From Oscillospiraceae bacterium (lineage in GTDB: Bacteria; Bacillota; Clostridia; Oscillospirales; Ruminococcaceae), in NCBI GenBank assembly GCA_020024155.1, contig JAHHUE010000044.1, forward strand, positions 1 through 13,590: a stretch of 13,590 bases of DNA. Direction: 5' to 3'. A program made the position numbers and the translations under genes. Under the pieces are notes generated by a model that searched no databases, was not told where the DNA came from, and saw only the letters and a program-made list of their open reading frames with translations. Below, in pieces: positions 6,258 to 13,590 of the stretch; the first letter of the stretch is position 1; the number at the start of each line of letters is the position of its first letter.

Positions 6258-7313
6258 ATGAGGCATACAAAAAGAGAAGTAAAAATAGGGAATACAGCAA
6301 TAGGCGGAAATAATCCTGTGCTTGTTCAAAGTATGCTTAATGTAAGGTCAAGCGATGTAAAAGGAAATGTTGAGCAAGCAATTTCATTGGAGAAAGCAGG
6401 TTGTCAAATTGTAAGAGTTAGTGTACCTACTTTGGAAGATGTAAGGCTGGTTGAAGCAATAAAAAATGAAATTTCTATTCCTTTGATTGCAGATATACAT
6501 TTTGATTATAAAATTGCTCTTGCATGTGCTGATGCTGGAATAGACAAAATCCGTATAAATCCTGGTAATATAGGTGATGATGAAAGAGTTAAAACTGTTG
6601 TAAAAGCTTGTCAATCTAAAAATATACCAATTAGAATAGGGGTTAATGCCGGCTCTTTAGAGAAAAATATATTGGCAAAATACGGACACCCATCTCCAGA
6701 AGCTTTATGTGAAAGTGCAATGTACCATATTGGATTACTTGAAAAATATGATTTCAATGACATTGTTGTTTCTATTAAATCTTCAAATGTAAAAAATATG
6801 ATAGATGCATATACTTTGTTGGACACAAAATGCAATTATCCTTTACATCTTGGTGTAACAGAAGCAGGTACATACAGAATGGGTATTATTAAATCTGCTA
6901 TGGGTATTGGCAATTTGCTACTCAATGGAATTGGTGATACTCTTCGTGTTAGTCTTACAGATGAACCGGTTAAAGAAATAGATGCGGGTTATGATATTTT
7001 AAGAGCTGCTGGACATCAGGTTAATGGCCCAGAAATTATTTCTTGCCCAACCTGTGGTAGAACAAGACTTAATGTTGCAAATATTGCAAATCAAGTTGAA
7101 GCAGGTCTTAAAGGGTTAAATAAAAATATCAAAGTTGCAGTTATGGGTTGTGTTGTTAATGGCCCAGGTGAAGCAAAAGAAGCTGATATTGGCATAGCTT
7201 GTGGAGATAACTGTGCAGCTATGTTTAAAAAAGGTGTTATGATAAAAAAATATGAGGGTAATTTTATAGAAGAATTTATTCAAGATATAAAAAAATGCGC
7301 AGAGGAATTATAA
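6258..7313 (+). CDS. ispG: 4-hydroxy-3-methylbut-2-en-1-yl diphosphate synthase (IspG)
   Basis: Penultimate MEP-pathway enzyme: converts methylerythritol cyclodiphosphate to HMBPP with a [4Fe-4S] cluster, usually fed electrons by flavodoxin or ferredoxin. The 351-residue protein is the short two-domain bacterial form. TIM-barrel domain: IVRVSVPTLED at residues 51-61, PLIADIHFDYKIAL at 75-88, KIRINPGNIG at 97-106, IPIRIGVNAGSLEK at 123-136, LHLGVTEAG at 197-205. Cluster domain: C263 and C266 in CPTCGR, C298 in MGCVVNGPGEAKEADIG with the conserved Glu at 305. Oddity: the otherwise common QSM-T-[NT]-T motif near the N-terminus reads QSMLNVRSSDV at 24-34, losing the threonines. All cluster ligands are present, so it is probably active. 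It ends at TAA directly abutting the GTG start of polC. Confidence 0.97.
   Translation: MRHTKREVKIGNTAIGGNNPVLVQSMLNVRSSDVKGNVEQAISLEKAGCQIVRVSVPTLEDVRLVEAIKNEISIPLIADIHFDYKIALACADAGIDKIRINPGNIGDDERVKTVVKACQSKNIPIRIGVNAGSLEKNILAKYGHPSPEALCESAMYHIGLLEKYDFNDIVVSIKSSNVKNMIDAYTLLDTKCNYPLHLGVTEAGTYRMGIIKSAMGIGNLLLNGIGDTLRVSLTDEPVKEIDAGYDILRAAGHQVNGPEIISCPTCGRTRLNVANIANQVEAGLKGLNKNIKVAVMGCVVNGPGEAKEADIGIACGDNCAAMFKKGVMIKKYEGNFIEEFIQDIKKCAEEL
7301..7306 (+). promoter_or_regulatory. polC ribosome binding site within ispG
   Basis: AGAGGA lies in the last codons of ispG, 7 bases before the GTG at 7314, which follows the ispG TAA with no gap. This supports the GTG as start and suggests that polC translation depends on ribosomes finishing ispG. 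Confidence 0.65.
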
Positions 7314-10300
7314 GTGAGCAACTTACTTTTAAGTGTATATAGTGAATTACAAAAGAATAATCCGTATGCACACGAGTATATGGATGTTGTTTTGAATAAA
7401 ATTGAAATAGAAAAGAAATTATCTAAACTTACAGCCGTGATACATTCATCACGGCTGATTAGTTTTGATGCAATTGAATATTTTGCAATGTTTTTACATC
7501 AAAAATATCCAAGATTTTCAATAGATGTAACAAATACTTTTGATAAAGATAATTTGTCTGAAAAAGATTTTACAACAATTTTCAAATTATTTTCAGAAAG
7601 TGTTGCAGCTGTTCCGATTATGTTTTTTGAAGATGCAGATGTTGATTTGCAAGATAAAGAAATCAATATAAATTTATCCTGTGGTAAAAGTTATCTTCAA
7701 GCTATTAAATTTGAAACAGTTTTCTCAGAATATCTTGAATCTCTTATTGGCAAAAAATATACAATAAATCTTTCTCAAACAAAGGAAGCAAAAGAAAGTA
7801 AATCGTCAATATTTGAATTTAATAATATTCCAGTTAAGATTGTAGAAAAACCTAAATATGATGACTTTGAAATTGAAGGATTAAATATAAAGAAAGAATC
7901 TGTAAAAGTTGTTCATGGTAAATATCAAAATATAAAAAGTAAAGAAATAGTAAGCATTGCTGAGGCATTAAAAAATACTGGCAAAGTTACAGTATGGGGT
8001 AAAGTTTTTGCGGTATCAGAGCAAGGGAATTTTAGAAAGATTTTTATATATTCTATTACAGACGGCACAAATTCAATAAATGTAAAAATTCTTCTTGACC
8101 TTAAAGATAAAAACATAGAAAAATGGGAAAAAATTAAACCAGGTGCTCATATTGTGTTAAAAGGCGTTTGTCAAATGGATAAGTATGAGAGAGATTATGT
8201 TATTATGCCTTATGACATTGTGTCATTTGATTTACAGCCTAAAAAAGACAATGCTGAAATTAAAAGGGTTGAACTTCATTTGCATACAAAATTATCGGCA
8301 ATGGACGCATTGATAAATCCAGATGAAGCTGTTAGACAAGCATATAAATATGGGCATAAGGCAGTTGCTATAACTGACCATGGTGTTGCACAAGGCTTTC
8401 CACAAGCAATGTTGGAATGTGACAATATTCAGAAGGAAAATCCGGATTTCAAAGTTATTTATGGTTGTGAAGGATACTTCGTTGATAATATGATTTCAAT
8501 ATACTCAGGAAATAGAGAAGGTAAAATCAAGGAGCAGGAGTTTGTTGTTTTTGATATTGAAACAACAGGTCTAACGCCATCAACAGAAAATATCACAGAA
8601 ATAGGTGCAATATTAGTAAAAGGAGAAGAGATTATTGATGAATTTCATACATTTGTAGACCCAGAAAAAACAATACCTGATAATATAGTACAACTTACTG
8701 GGATAACAGATGATATGGTTAAAGGTGCTCCAAGTCAATTTGATGCTATCAAAAGCTTTAAAGAATTTATAGGTGATAGGATAGTGATAGCACATAATGC
8801 AGCTAATTTTGATGTTAACTTTATACAAGTAGTTGGAGAAAGAAATAACATAACATTTGAATATGAATATATAGATACTGTACCACTTGCGCAAAATTTG
8901 CTTACAGAATTAAAAAAGCATAAGTTAAACATATTAGTAGAACACTATAATCTTGGTAATTTTAATCATCATAGAGCTACAGATGATGCAAAAATGCTAT
9001 ATGAGGTCTTTAAATGCTTAGTTAAAGATTTAGAGAAAAAAGATATAACTGATTTAAGTGAGATAAATTCAAAACTTAGCAATACTCAAAAGCTTCCAAG
9101 AAAAAGCAACCATATTATATTGCTTTGTAAATCAAAAGAAGGTATTAAAAATTTATATAAACTTATTTCTTATGGACATTTGAAATACTTCTTTAAAACT
9201 CCAAGAATGCCAAAAAGTGAGATAATTGCACATAGAGAAGGCCTTATCATTGGTTCTGCTTGTGAGGCGGGAGAATTGTATAGAGCAGTTGTTGAAGGTA
9301 AAACTCATAAAGAACTCTTGAAAATTGCATTGTTTTATGATTATTTGGAAATTCAACCTCTTGGAAATAACGAATATATGGTTCGTGAAGGTATGGTTGA
9401 ATCAATTGAACAAATAAAAGAATTTAATAAAACAATTATTCAATTGGGTGAAGAACTTAATATTCCAGTTGTTGCAACAGGGGATGTTCACTTTATGAAC
9501 ATGGATGATGCAAAGTACAGAGCAATACTTATGGCAGGTATGGGATTTTCTGATGCTGACAATCAAGCTCCGTTATATTTTAGAACGACAGAAGAGATGT
9601 TAGAGGAATTTTCATATCTTCCACCAGAAAAAGCATACGAAGTTGTTGTAACAAATACAAACCTTATTGCTGATATGATTGAACCAGGTTTAAGGGCAAT
9701 TCCAAGAGGGACTTTCCCTCCAAGTATAGATGGTGCAGAAGAAGAACTTAGAAGTGCAACCTATAAGAAATTACATGATGTATATGGGGATAATCCTCCT
9801 GAAATCATAACAGAACGTGTTAATAAAGAATTAAACAGTATCATAAAACATGGGTATGCTGTTTTGTATGTAATTGCAAAAAAATTGGTTCACAATAGCG
9901 AGGAACACGGATATCTTGTTGGTTCTCGTGGTTCTGTTGGTTCTTCATCAATAGCATTTTTTTCAAGCATATCAGAGGTTAATCCACTTCCACCACACTA
10001 TATATGTAAAAAATGCAAGCATGCAGAGTTTGATATACCAGAGGGAATAAATACCGGTTTTGACTTACCTGATAAAATTTGTCCAGTTTGTGGAGAAAAA
10101 ATGTATGGTGATGGCAGCGATATACCATTTGAAACATTCCTTGGCTTTGATGGTGATAAAGAGCCTGATATTGACCTTAACTTTTCAGGAGAATATCAAG
10201 CATCAGCACATAAATATACTGAAGATTTATTTGGTCACGAATTTGTGTTTAAAGCAGGTACAGTTTCTGCTTTGCAAGATAAAACTGCTTATGGATATGT

Positions 10301-11603
10301 AAAAAAATATCTGGATGAAAGAGGAATAATCTGTAATAAAGCTGAAGAAAACCGTCTTACACTTGGTTGCTCCGGAGTTAAAAAGACTACCGGACAACAT
10401 CCAGGTGGTATGGTTGTTGTTCCTAGTGACCACGAAGTATATGATTTTTGTCCTGTTCAGCATCCGGCTGATGATAAAGAAAAGGGGGTTATTACAACTC
10501 ACTTTGAATTTAAGTATTTACATGATACATTGCTAAAACTAGATATTCTTGGACACGATGTTCCAACAATGTATAAGCATTTGGAAGACTTAACGGGTCT
10601 TAAAATAGCAGATGTACCAATGAATGACCCAGCAGTTTATAAAATGCTTACAAGCACAGAACCACTTGGTGTTACACCAGATGATATTCAAAGTCAAACA
10701 TCCACGTTTGGTATACCAGAACTTGGCACAGACTTTGTTCGTCAGATGTTGATTGAGGCACAGCCACAGAGCTTTTCTGACCTTATACAGATTTCAGGGC
10801 TTAGTCATGGTACAGATGTTTGGATAGGTAATGCACAAGAGCTTATTAAAAATAAAATATGTACTATCAAAGATGTTATAGGTACTCGTGACGATATTAT
10901 GCTTACTCTTATAAAAAAAGGCGTAGATAAAGCGCAAGCCTTTAAGATTATGGAGATTACTCGTAAGGGTAAGGCTGCAAAAACTTTTGATGATGAATTA
11001 GAGGCAATGCTAAAAAGTCATGGTGTAGAAGATTGGTATATAGATAGTTGTAAAAAGATTAAATATATGTTCCCAAAAGCTCATGCTGTTGCATATCTTA
11101 TGGCAGCTATCAGACTTATGTGGTTTAAATTGTATTATCCGTTAGAATTTTACGCAACATATTTTACTGTTCGTGGTGATGCAATTGATTATATGTCAGC
11201 TGTTGGAGGCAAACAGGTTGCAACAAAGAACTTAAAGGAAATAGCACAGCGCTTGCGTGTGGAAAAAAATGCAAAAGACCTTGAAACTCAAGCGTCTTTA
11301 CAACTTGTATGTGAAATGCTTGCTCGAAATTACGAATTTTTACCTATTCGCTTGGGAAAAAGTAAGGCAAAAAAATATGTAATAGAAGACGGCAAGATAA
11401 GACTTCCATATTGTTCCTTAAAAGGCGTTGGTGAAGCAGCTGCAGAACAGTTGGAAAAAACTTGTGACATTACAACAGATTTCCTATCAGTTGAAGATTT
11501 GCAAAAATCTACGGGTGTATCTAGTGCAGTTATAGAAGCCCTTTACAATGTAGGAGCATTGGGAGATTTGCCAATGACAAACCAAGTATCGTTGCTAGGT
11601 TAA
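7314..11603 (+). CDS. polC: DNA polymerase III, PolC-type alpha subunit with 3'-5' exonuclease
   Basis: Replicative polymerase of low-GC Gram-positives; works at the fork with the beta clamp and clamp loader. The 1429-residue product is complete (B. subtilis PolC is about 1437). Domains in order: N-terminal region (1-~200); OB fold (~220-310); PHP domain opening with VELHLHTKLSAMDA (H322, H324), ITDHG (D355, H356) and later GDVHF (D724, H726); a DEDD exonuclease inserted in the PHP domain, ~410-580, with FDIETTGLTP (D414, E416), IAHNAANFD and HHRATDDAKM; a zinc-binding insertion (C898, C901, C923, C926), diagnostic of PolC over DnaE; polymerase palm with PDIDLNFS (D952, D954) and KLDILGHD (D1077), the three catalytic Asp; fingers with SGLSHGTDVW; and a C-terminal tail ending LGDLPMTNQVSLLG, which holds the clamp-binding-like Q-V-S-L-L. 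Start GTG directly abuts the ispG stop. A perfect GC-rich inverted repeat lies at codons 40-48. A terminator follows. Confidence 0.98.
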   Translation: MSNLLLSVYSELQKNNPYAHEYMDVVLNKIEIEKKLSKLTAVIHSSRLISFDAIEYFAMFLHQKYPRFSIDVTNTFDKDNLSEKDFTTIFKLFSESVAAVPIMFFEDADVDLQDKEININLSCGKSYLQAIKFETVFSEYLESLIGKKYTINLSQTKEAKESKSSIFEFNNIPVKIVEKPKYDDFEIEGLNIKKESVKVVHGKYQNIKSKEIVSIAEALKNTGKVTVWGKVFAVSEQGNFRKIFIYSITDGTNSINVKILLDLKDKNIEKWEKIKPGAHIVLKGVCQMDKYERDYVIMPYDIVSFDLQPKKDNAEIKRVELHLHTKLSAMDALINPDEAVRQAYKYGHKAVAITDHGVAQGFPQAMLECDNIQKENPDFKVIYGCEGYFVDNMISIYSGNREGKIKEQEFVVFDIETTGLTPSTENITEIGAILVKGEEIIDEFHTFVDPEKTIPDNIVQLTGITDDMVKGAPSQFDAIKSFKEFIGDRIVIAHNAANFDVNFIQVVGERNNITFEYEYIDTVPLAQNLLTELKKHKLNILVEHYNLGNFNHHRATDDAKMLYEVFKCLVKDLEKKDITDLSEINSKLSNTQKLPRKSNHIILLCKSKEGIKNLYKLISYGHLKYFFKTPRMPKSEIIAHREGLIIGSACEAGELYRAVVEGKTHKELLKIALFYDYLEIQPLGNNEYMVREGMVESIEQIKEFNKTIIQLGEELNIPVVATGDVHFMNMDDAKYRAILMAGMGFSDADNQAPLYFRTTEEMLEEFSYLPPEKAYEVVVTNTNLIADMIEPGLRAIPRGTFPPSIDGAEEELRSATYKKLHDVYGDNPPEIITERVNKELNSIIKHGYAVLYVIAKKLVHNSEEHGYLVGSRGSVGSSSIAFFSSISEVNPLPPHYICKKCKHAEFDIPEGINTGFDLPDKICPVCGEKMYGDGSDIPFETFLGFDGDKEPDIDLNFSGEYQASAHKYTEDLFGHEFVFKAGTVSALQDKTAYGYVKKYLDERGIICNKAEENRLTLGCSGVKKTTGQHPGGMVVVPSDHEVYDFCPVQHPADDKEKGVITTHFEFKYLHDTLLKLDILGHDVPTMYKHLEDLTGLKIADVPMNDPAVYKMLTSTEPLGVTPDDIQSQTSTFGIPELGTDFVRQMLIEAQPQSFSDLIQISGLSHGTDVWIGNAQELIKNKICTIKDVIGTRDDIMLTLIKKGVDKAQAFKIMEITRKGKAAKTFDDELEAMLKSHGVEDWYIDSCKKIKYMFPKAHAVAYLMAAIRLMWFKLYYPLEFYATYFTVRGDAIDYMSAVGGKQVATKNLKEIAQRLRVEKNAKDLETQASLQLVCEMLARNYEFLPIRLGKSKAKKYVIEDGKIRLPYCSLKGVGEAAAEQLEKTCDITTDFLSVEDLQKSTGVSSAVIEALYNVGALGDLPMTNQVSLLG
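7432..7457. repeat. GC-rich perfect inverted repeat inside the 5' part of polC
   Basis: CAGCCGTGAT (7432-7441) and ATCACGGCTG (7448-7457) are perfect reverse complements with a 6-base spacer. Six of ten pairs are G-C, far above the surrounding composition. In the mRNA it would form a stable hairpin about 120 bases after the polC start. It is not followed by a run of T, so it is not a standard terminator. It codes for TAVIHSSRLI in a poorly conserved part of PolC. Confidence 0.7.
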
Positions 11604-11610
11604 ATAATAG

Positions 11611-11645
11611 AACATAGGTAATTTAATTTTTACCTATGTTTTTAT
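11611..11645 (+). terminator. Intrinsic terminator of the uppS-polC block
   Basis: AACATAGGTAA (11611-11621) pairs perfectly over 11 bases with TTACCTATGTT (11630-11640), loop of 8 bases, and the right arm runs into TTTATT (11641-11646). It begins 7 bases after the polC stop and marks the end of the gene block. The A-rich left arm flank is not a T-run on the other strand, so it acts mainly for the plus strand. Confidence 0.85.
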
Positions 11646-11738
11646 TATATTCACACATAAATTCACAATATATTCTTATTATTGAATTACAATGAAAGAA
11701 AATAATCAATTATTAAAGTTAATATTATTGAATATGGG

Positions 11739-11744
11739 TATAAT
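11739..11744 (+). promoter_or_regulatory. Candidate -10 element for the amidohydrolase gene
   Basis: TATAAT lies about 50 bases before the ATG at 11795, downstream of the polC terminator, where an independent promoter is needed. A second TATAAT is at 11756-11761. Neither has a recognisable -35 hexamer at 16-18 bases, and the region is very AT-rich, so the exact promoter is uncertain. Confidence 0.35.
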
Positions 11745-11794
11745 AAATATATCTTTATAATAATAAAATTTGTAATTTTGTTGAGGAGCTAATT

Positions 11795-13387
11795 ATGAAA
11801 CAAACAATATATTATGGTGGAAATATAATCACTATGGAAGAACCTGTTTATGCACAGGCTGTATTAGTTGAAAATGGAATAATAAAAGCAGTTGGAACTT
11901 TTGGAGAAGTTTCTAAATTAGCAGCAGAAAATCCAGAAAAAGTTGATTTAAACGGAAAAACAATGATGCCAGCTTTCATTGATGCTCACAGTCACTTTTT
12001 AGCATGTGCAAACTCTTTATTGCAAGCTCAGCTTGGAGAGTGTGTAAACTGGAATGAAATTATAGAAAGACTTCAAGATTTTGCAAAAATGGATAAAACC
12101 CCAAAAGGAGAATGGATACGAGGAACTGGTTACGACCAAAATAATTTGGCAGAAGGCAAAGCACCAGACAGACATTTTTTAGATAAAACTTTTCCAGATA
12201 ATCCAGTTTTTATTCAACACGCATCTGGACATATGGGTGTATATAATACTTTTGCGTTAAACTTGCTTGGCATTTCAAAAGATACACCGTGTCCAGAAGG
12301 TGGAATGATGGAAAAAGACAGTGACGGAAAACTGACAGGATATATGGAGGAAAATGCTTTTATTGGTCCGTTGAAGAAAATTCCAATGCCTGATATTGAA
12401 GATATGATGGATGCTATATCTAAAGCACAAGAAATTTATCTTTCTCATGGTATAACAACTGTTCAAGAAGGTATGTTTATGGATGCTATGGTTCCTTTAT
12501 ATAAAGAAATGTTGAACCGTAAAATACTGAATATAGATTTAGTTGCCTTTGTTGACCCAGAAAACAGTAAACTTACTAAAAAAGAATTTAGTAACCATAT
12601 TAAAAAATATACAGACAACTTTAAAATTGGTGGAGATAAAATTTTCTTAGATGGCTCACCTCAAGGCAGAACTGCTTGGATGAGAACTTCATACAAAGGA
12701 GAAGATAAAGATTATAAGGGATATCCTGTTTTGACAGATGAACAGGTGTATAAATATGTTTATGATGCACTTATCAATGATAGACAAATATTAGCACATT
12801 GTAACGGAGATAGAGCTGCTGAACAATATATTTCTGCTATTGAAAAAGCAACCAAAGATGTTGGTAAAAAACTTAAAAGACCGGTTTTGATACACGCACA
12901 ACTTTTAGGTATAGACCAAATTCCAAAATTAAAAGAACTTGGCATAATACCATCATTTTTTATTGCACATATTTATCATTGGGGAGATATTCATATTAAA
13001 AACTTTGGATTTGAAAGAGCTTCAATGATTAGTCCAGCAGGAGAAACCGTTAAAGAAGAAATTCCATTTACATTTCATCAAGATAGTCCAGTAATACCAC
13101 CTGATATGTTGGAAACTATATGGTGTGCAGTAAATCGTATTACAAAAAGTAATAAGGTACTTGGACCAGAACTTAAAATTGATGTTTATGATGCATTGAA
13201 AGCAGTAACAATAAATTCTGCATATCAGTATTTTGAAGAAGATAAAAAAGGTTCTATTAAAGAAGGAAAAGCAGCAGATTTTGTTATTCTCTCTGATGAC
13301 CCACTTAAAGTTAATAAAAATGATATAAGAAATATAAAAGTATTAAAAACTATAAAAAATGATAAACTTATGTGGCAATTTGAATAA
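11795..13387 (+). CDS. YtcJ-like amidohydrolase (amidohydrolase family 3), substrate unknown
   Basis: Metal-dependent hydrolase of the amidohydrolase superfamily, predicted cytosolic (no signal peptide or membrane segment). The 530 residues fit the family 3 / YtcJ group. Layout: N-terminal beta-sandwich part with IYYGGNIITMEE; metal motif DAHSHF at residues 63-68 (H65, H67); QHASGHMGVYN at 141-151; GITTVQEG at 219-226; KIFLDGSPQGRTAWM at 282-296; HCNGDRAAEQ at 335-344 and LIHAQLL at 365-371 (probable metal or catalytic His); SFFIAHIYHWGD at 387-398; FHQDSPVIPP at 427-436, where the Asp is the likely catalytic residue (more often S-D-x-P-V); and a C-terminal GSIKEGKAADFVIL at 486-499 that closes the sandwich. 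The closest described relative by pattern is the YtcJ/LAF3 group, which has few known substrates; amides or N-acyl compounds are plausible but not shown. It has its own binding site (GAGGAG, 6 bases upstream) and is flanked by terminators, so it is probably monocistronic and unrelated to the upstream block. Confidence 0.88.
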   Translation: MKQTIYYGGNIITMEEPVYAQAVLVENGIIKAVGTFGEVSKLAAENPEKVDLNGKTMMPAFIDAHSHFLACANSLLQAQLGECVNWNEIIERLQDFAKMDKTPKGEWIRGTGYDQNNLAEGKAPDRHFLDKTFPDNPVFIQHASGHMGVYNTFALNLLGISKDTPCPEGGMMEKDSDGKLTGYMEENAFIGPLKKIPMPDIEDMMDAISKAQEIYLSHGITTVQEGMFMDAMVPLYKEMLNRKILNIDLVAFVDPENSKLTKKEFSNHIKKYTDNFKIGGDKIFLDGSPQGRTAWMRTSYKGEDKDYKGYPVLTDEQVYKYVYDALINDRQILAHCNGDRAAEQYISAIEKATKDVGKKLKRPVLIHAQLLGIDQIPKLKELGIIPSFFIAHIYHWGDIHIKNFGFERASMISPAGETVKEEIPFTFHQDSPVIPPDMLETIWCAVNRITKSNKVLGPELKIDVYDALKAVTINSAYQYFEEDKKGSIKEGKAADFVILSDDPLKVNKNDIRNIKVLKTIKNDKLMWQFE

Positions 13388-13397
13388 AATAAATTTA

Positions 13398-13432
13398 TGG
13401 GTGTACATTTATAATGTACACCTAATTTTCTG
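13398..13432 (+). terminator. Intrinsic terminator after the amidohydrolase gene
   Basis: GGTGTACATT (13400-13409) and AATGTACACC (13413-13422) form a perfect 10-base stem with a 3-base loop, extendable by a G-U and a T-A pair. It is followed by AATTTTCTGTT. The T-run is short, but the position 12 bases after the stop codon favours a terminator. The repeat is also a near-perfect operator-like palindrome; that reading is less likely at a gene's 3' end. Confidence 0.62.
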
Positions 13433-13540
13433 TTCAAAGTAATCATAGAAATATTATTTCATAAACATTTTTATGTTTGTTATATGAAAATTATTGAAAC
13501 TATATATAATAATTCTTATTTTAATAACTACCTAATATTG

Positions 13541-13580
13541 TTTTACTTTTTTAAAATTTTATATTATAAGAAAAGTAAAA
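13541..13580. repeat. AT-rich inverted repeat at the window end
   Basis: TTTTACTTTT (13541-13550) and AAAAGTAAAA (13571-13580) are perfect reverse complements separated by 20 AT-only bases apart from one G. The rest of 13433-13590 holds no open frame of note and a weaker hairpin (ATAAACAT / ATGTTTGT around 13462-13482). Whether this is the leader of a downstream gene or a terminator of a minus-strand gene cannot be told because the window stops here. Confidence 0.45.
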
Positions 13581-13590
13581 TGTAAAAATT

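Noticed and set aside
8613..8932. Open frames of 60-100 codons on the minus strand within polC and other genes
   Set aside because: They lie opposite well conserved domains (here the PolC exonuclease), have no binding sites, and their translations are low-complexity mirror sequences of the real genes.
1113..11603. The eight-gene block as a novel system
   Set aside because: pyrH-frr-uppS-cdsA-dxr-rseP-ispG-polC is a known conserved order in Clostridia, with every protein clearly assigned; only its regulation and upstream border look unusual.
13400..13422. GGTGTACATT/AATGTACACC as a repressor operator
   Set aside because: Its palindrome would suit an operator, but it lies 12 bases after a stop codon with a T-rich tail and no promoter or start codon close downstream, so a terminator explains it better.

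Overview
The window is AT-rich DNA with Gram-positive-style purine-rich ribosome binding sites. It carries the gene run pyrH-frr-uppS-cdsA-dxr-rseP-ispG-polC. PolC-type DNA polymerase, together with ispG (rather than proS) sitting between rseP and polC, points to a low-GC Firmicute of class Clostridia. I cannot name a genus from the sequence. All nine intact genes are on the plus strand and end in TAA.

Layout. Positions 1-822 hold the decayed remains of a tandem pair of short chromate-transporter-family (CHR) genes. The first is cut by the window edge and has one in-frame stop; the second is broken by several frameshifts and stops. The two still share the ATGA stop/start overlap of a once translationally coupled pair. 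Positions 823-1112 contain two terminator-like hairpins and then a promoter region for pyrH. Positions 1113-11603 hold the eight-gene block with gaps of 0 to 79 bases. Positions 11604-11794 contain a strong terminator and a candidate promoter. Positions 11795-13387 encode a stand-alone YtcJ-like amidohydrolase, followed by a hairpin terminator. The last ~160 bases show no gene, only AT-rich DNA with inverted repeats.

How the genes fit together. pyrH (UMP kinase) and frr (ribosome recycling factor) form a short first unit that ends in a strong intrinsic terminator. Then come uppS and cdsA (undecaprenyl-PP for cell wall carriers, CDP-diacylglycerol for phospholipids), dxr and ispG (two steps of the MEP isoprenoid pathway, which supplies the UppS substrates), rseP (site-2 intramembrane protease) and polC (replicative polymerase). 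The block therefore links nucleotide supply, translation, envelope lipid synthesis and replication. The usual upstream partners rpsB-tsf are not next to pyrH here; the dead transporter pair occupies that place.

I found no sign of an undescribed defence, mobile or biosynthetic system: no CRISPR, insertion sequence, tRNA or rRNA gene. The points most worth a second look are regulatory or evolutionary: the terminator that abuts the uppS ribosome binding site, a GC-rich perfect hairpin inside the start of polC, and the fossil transporter operon.
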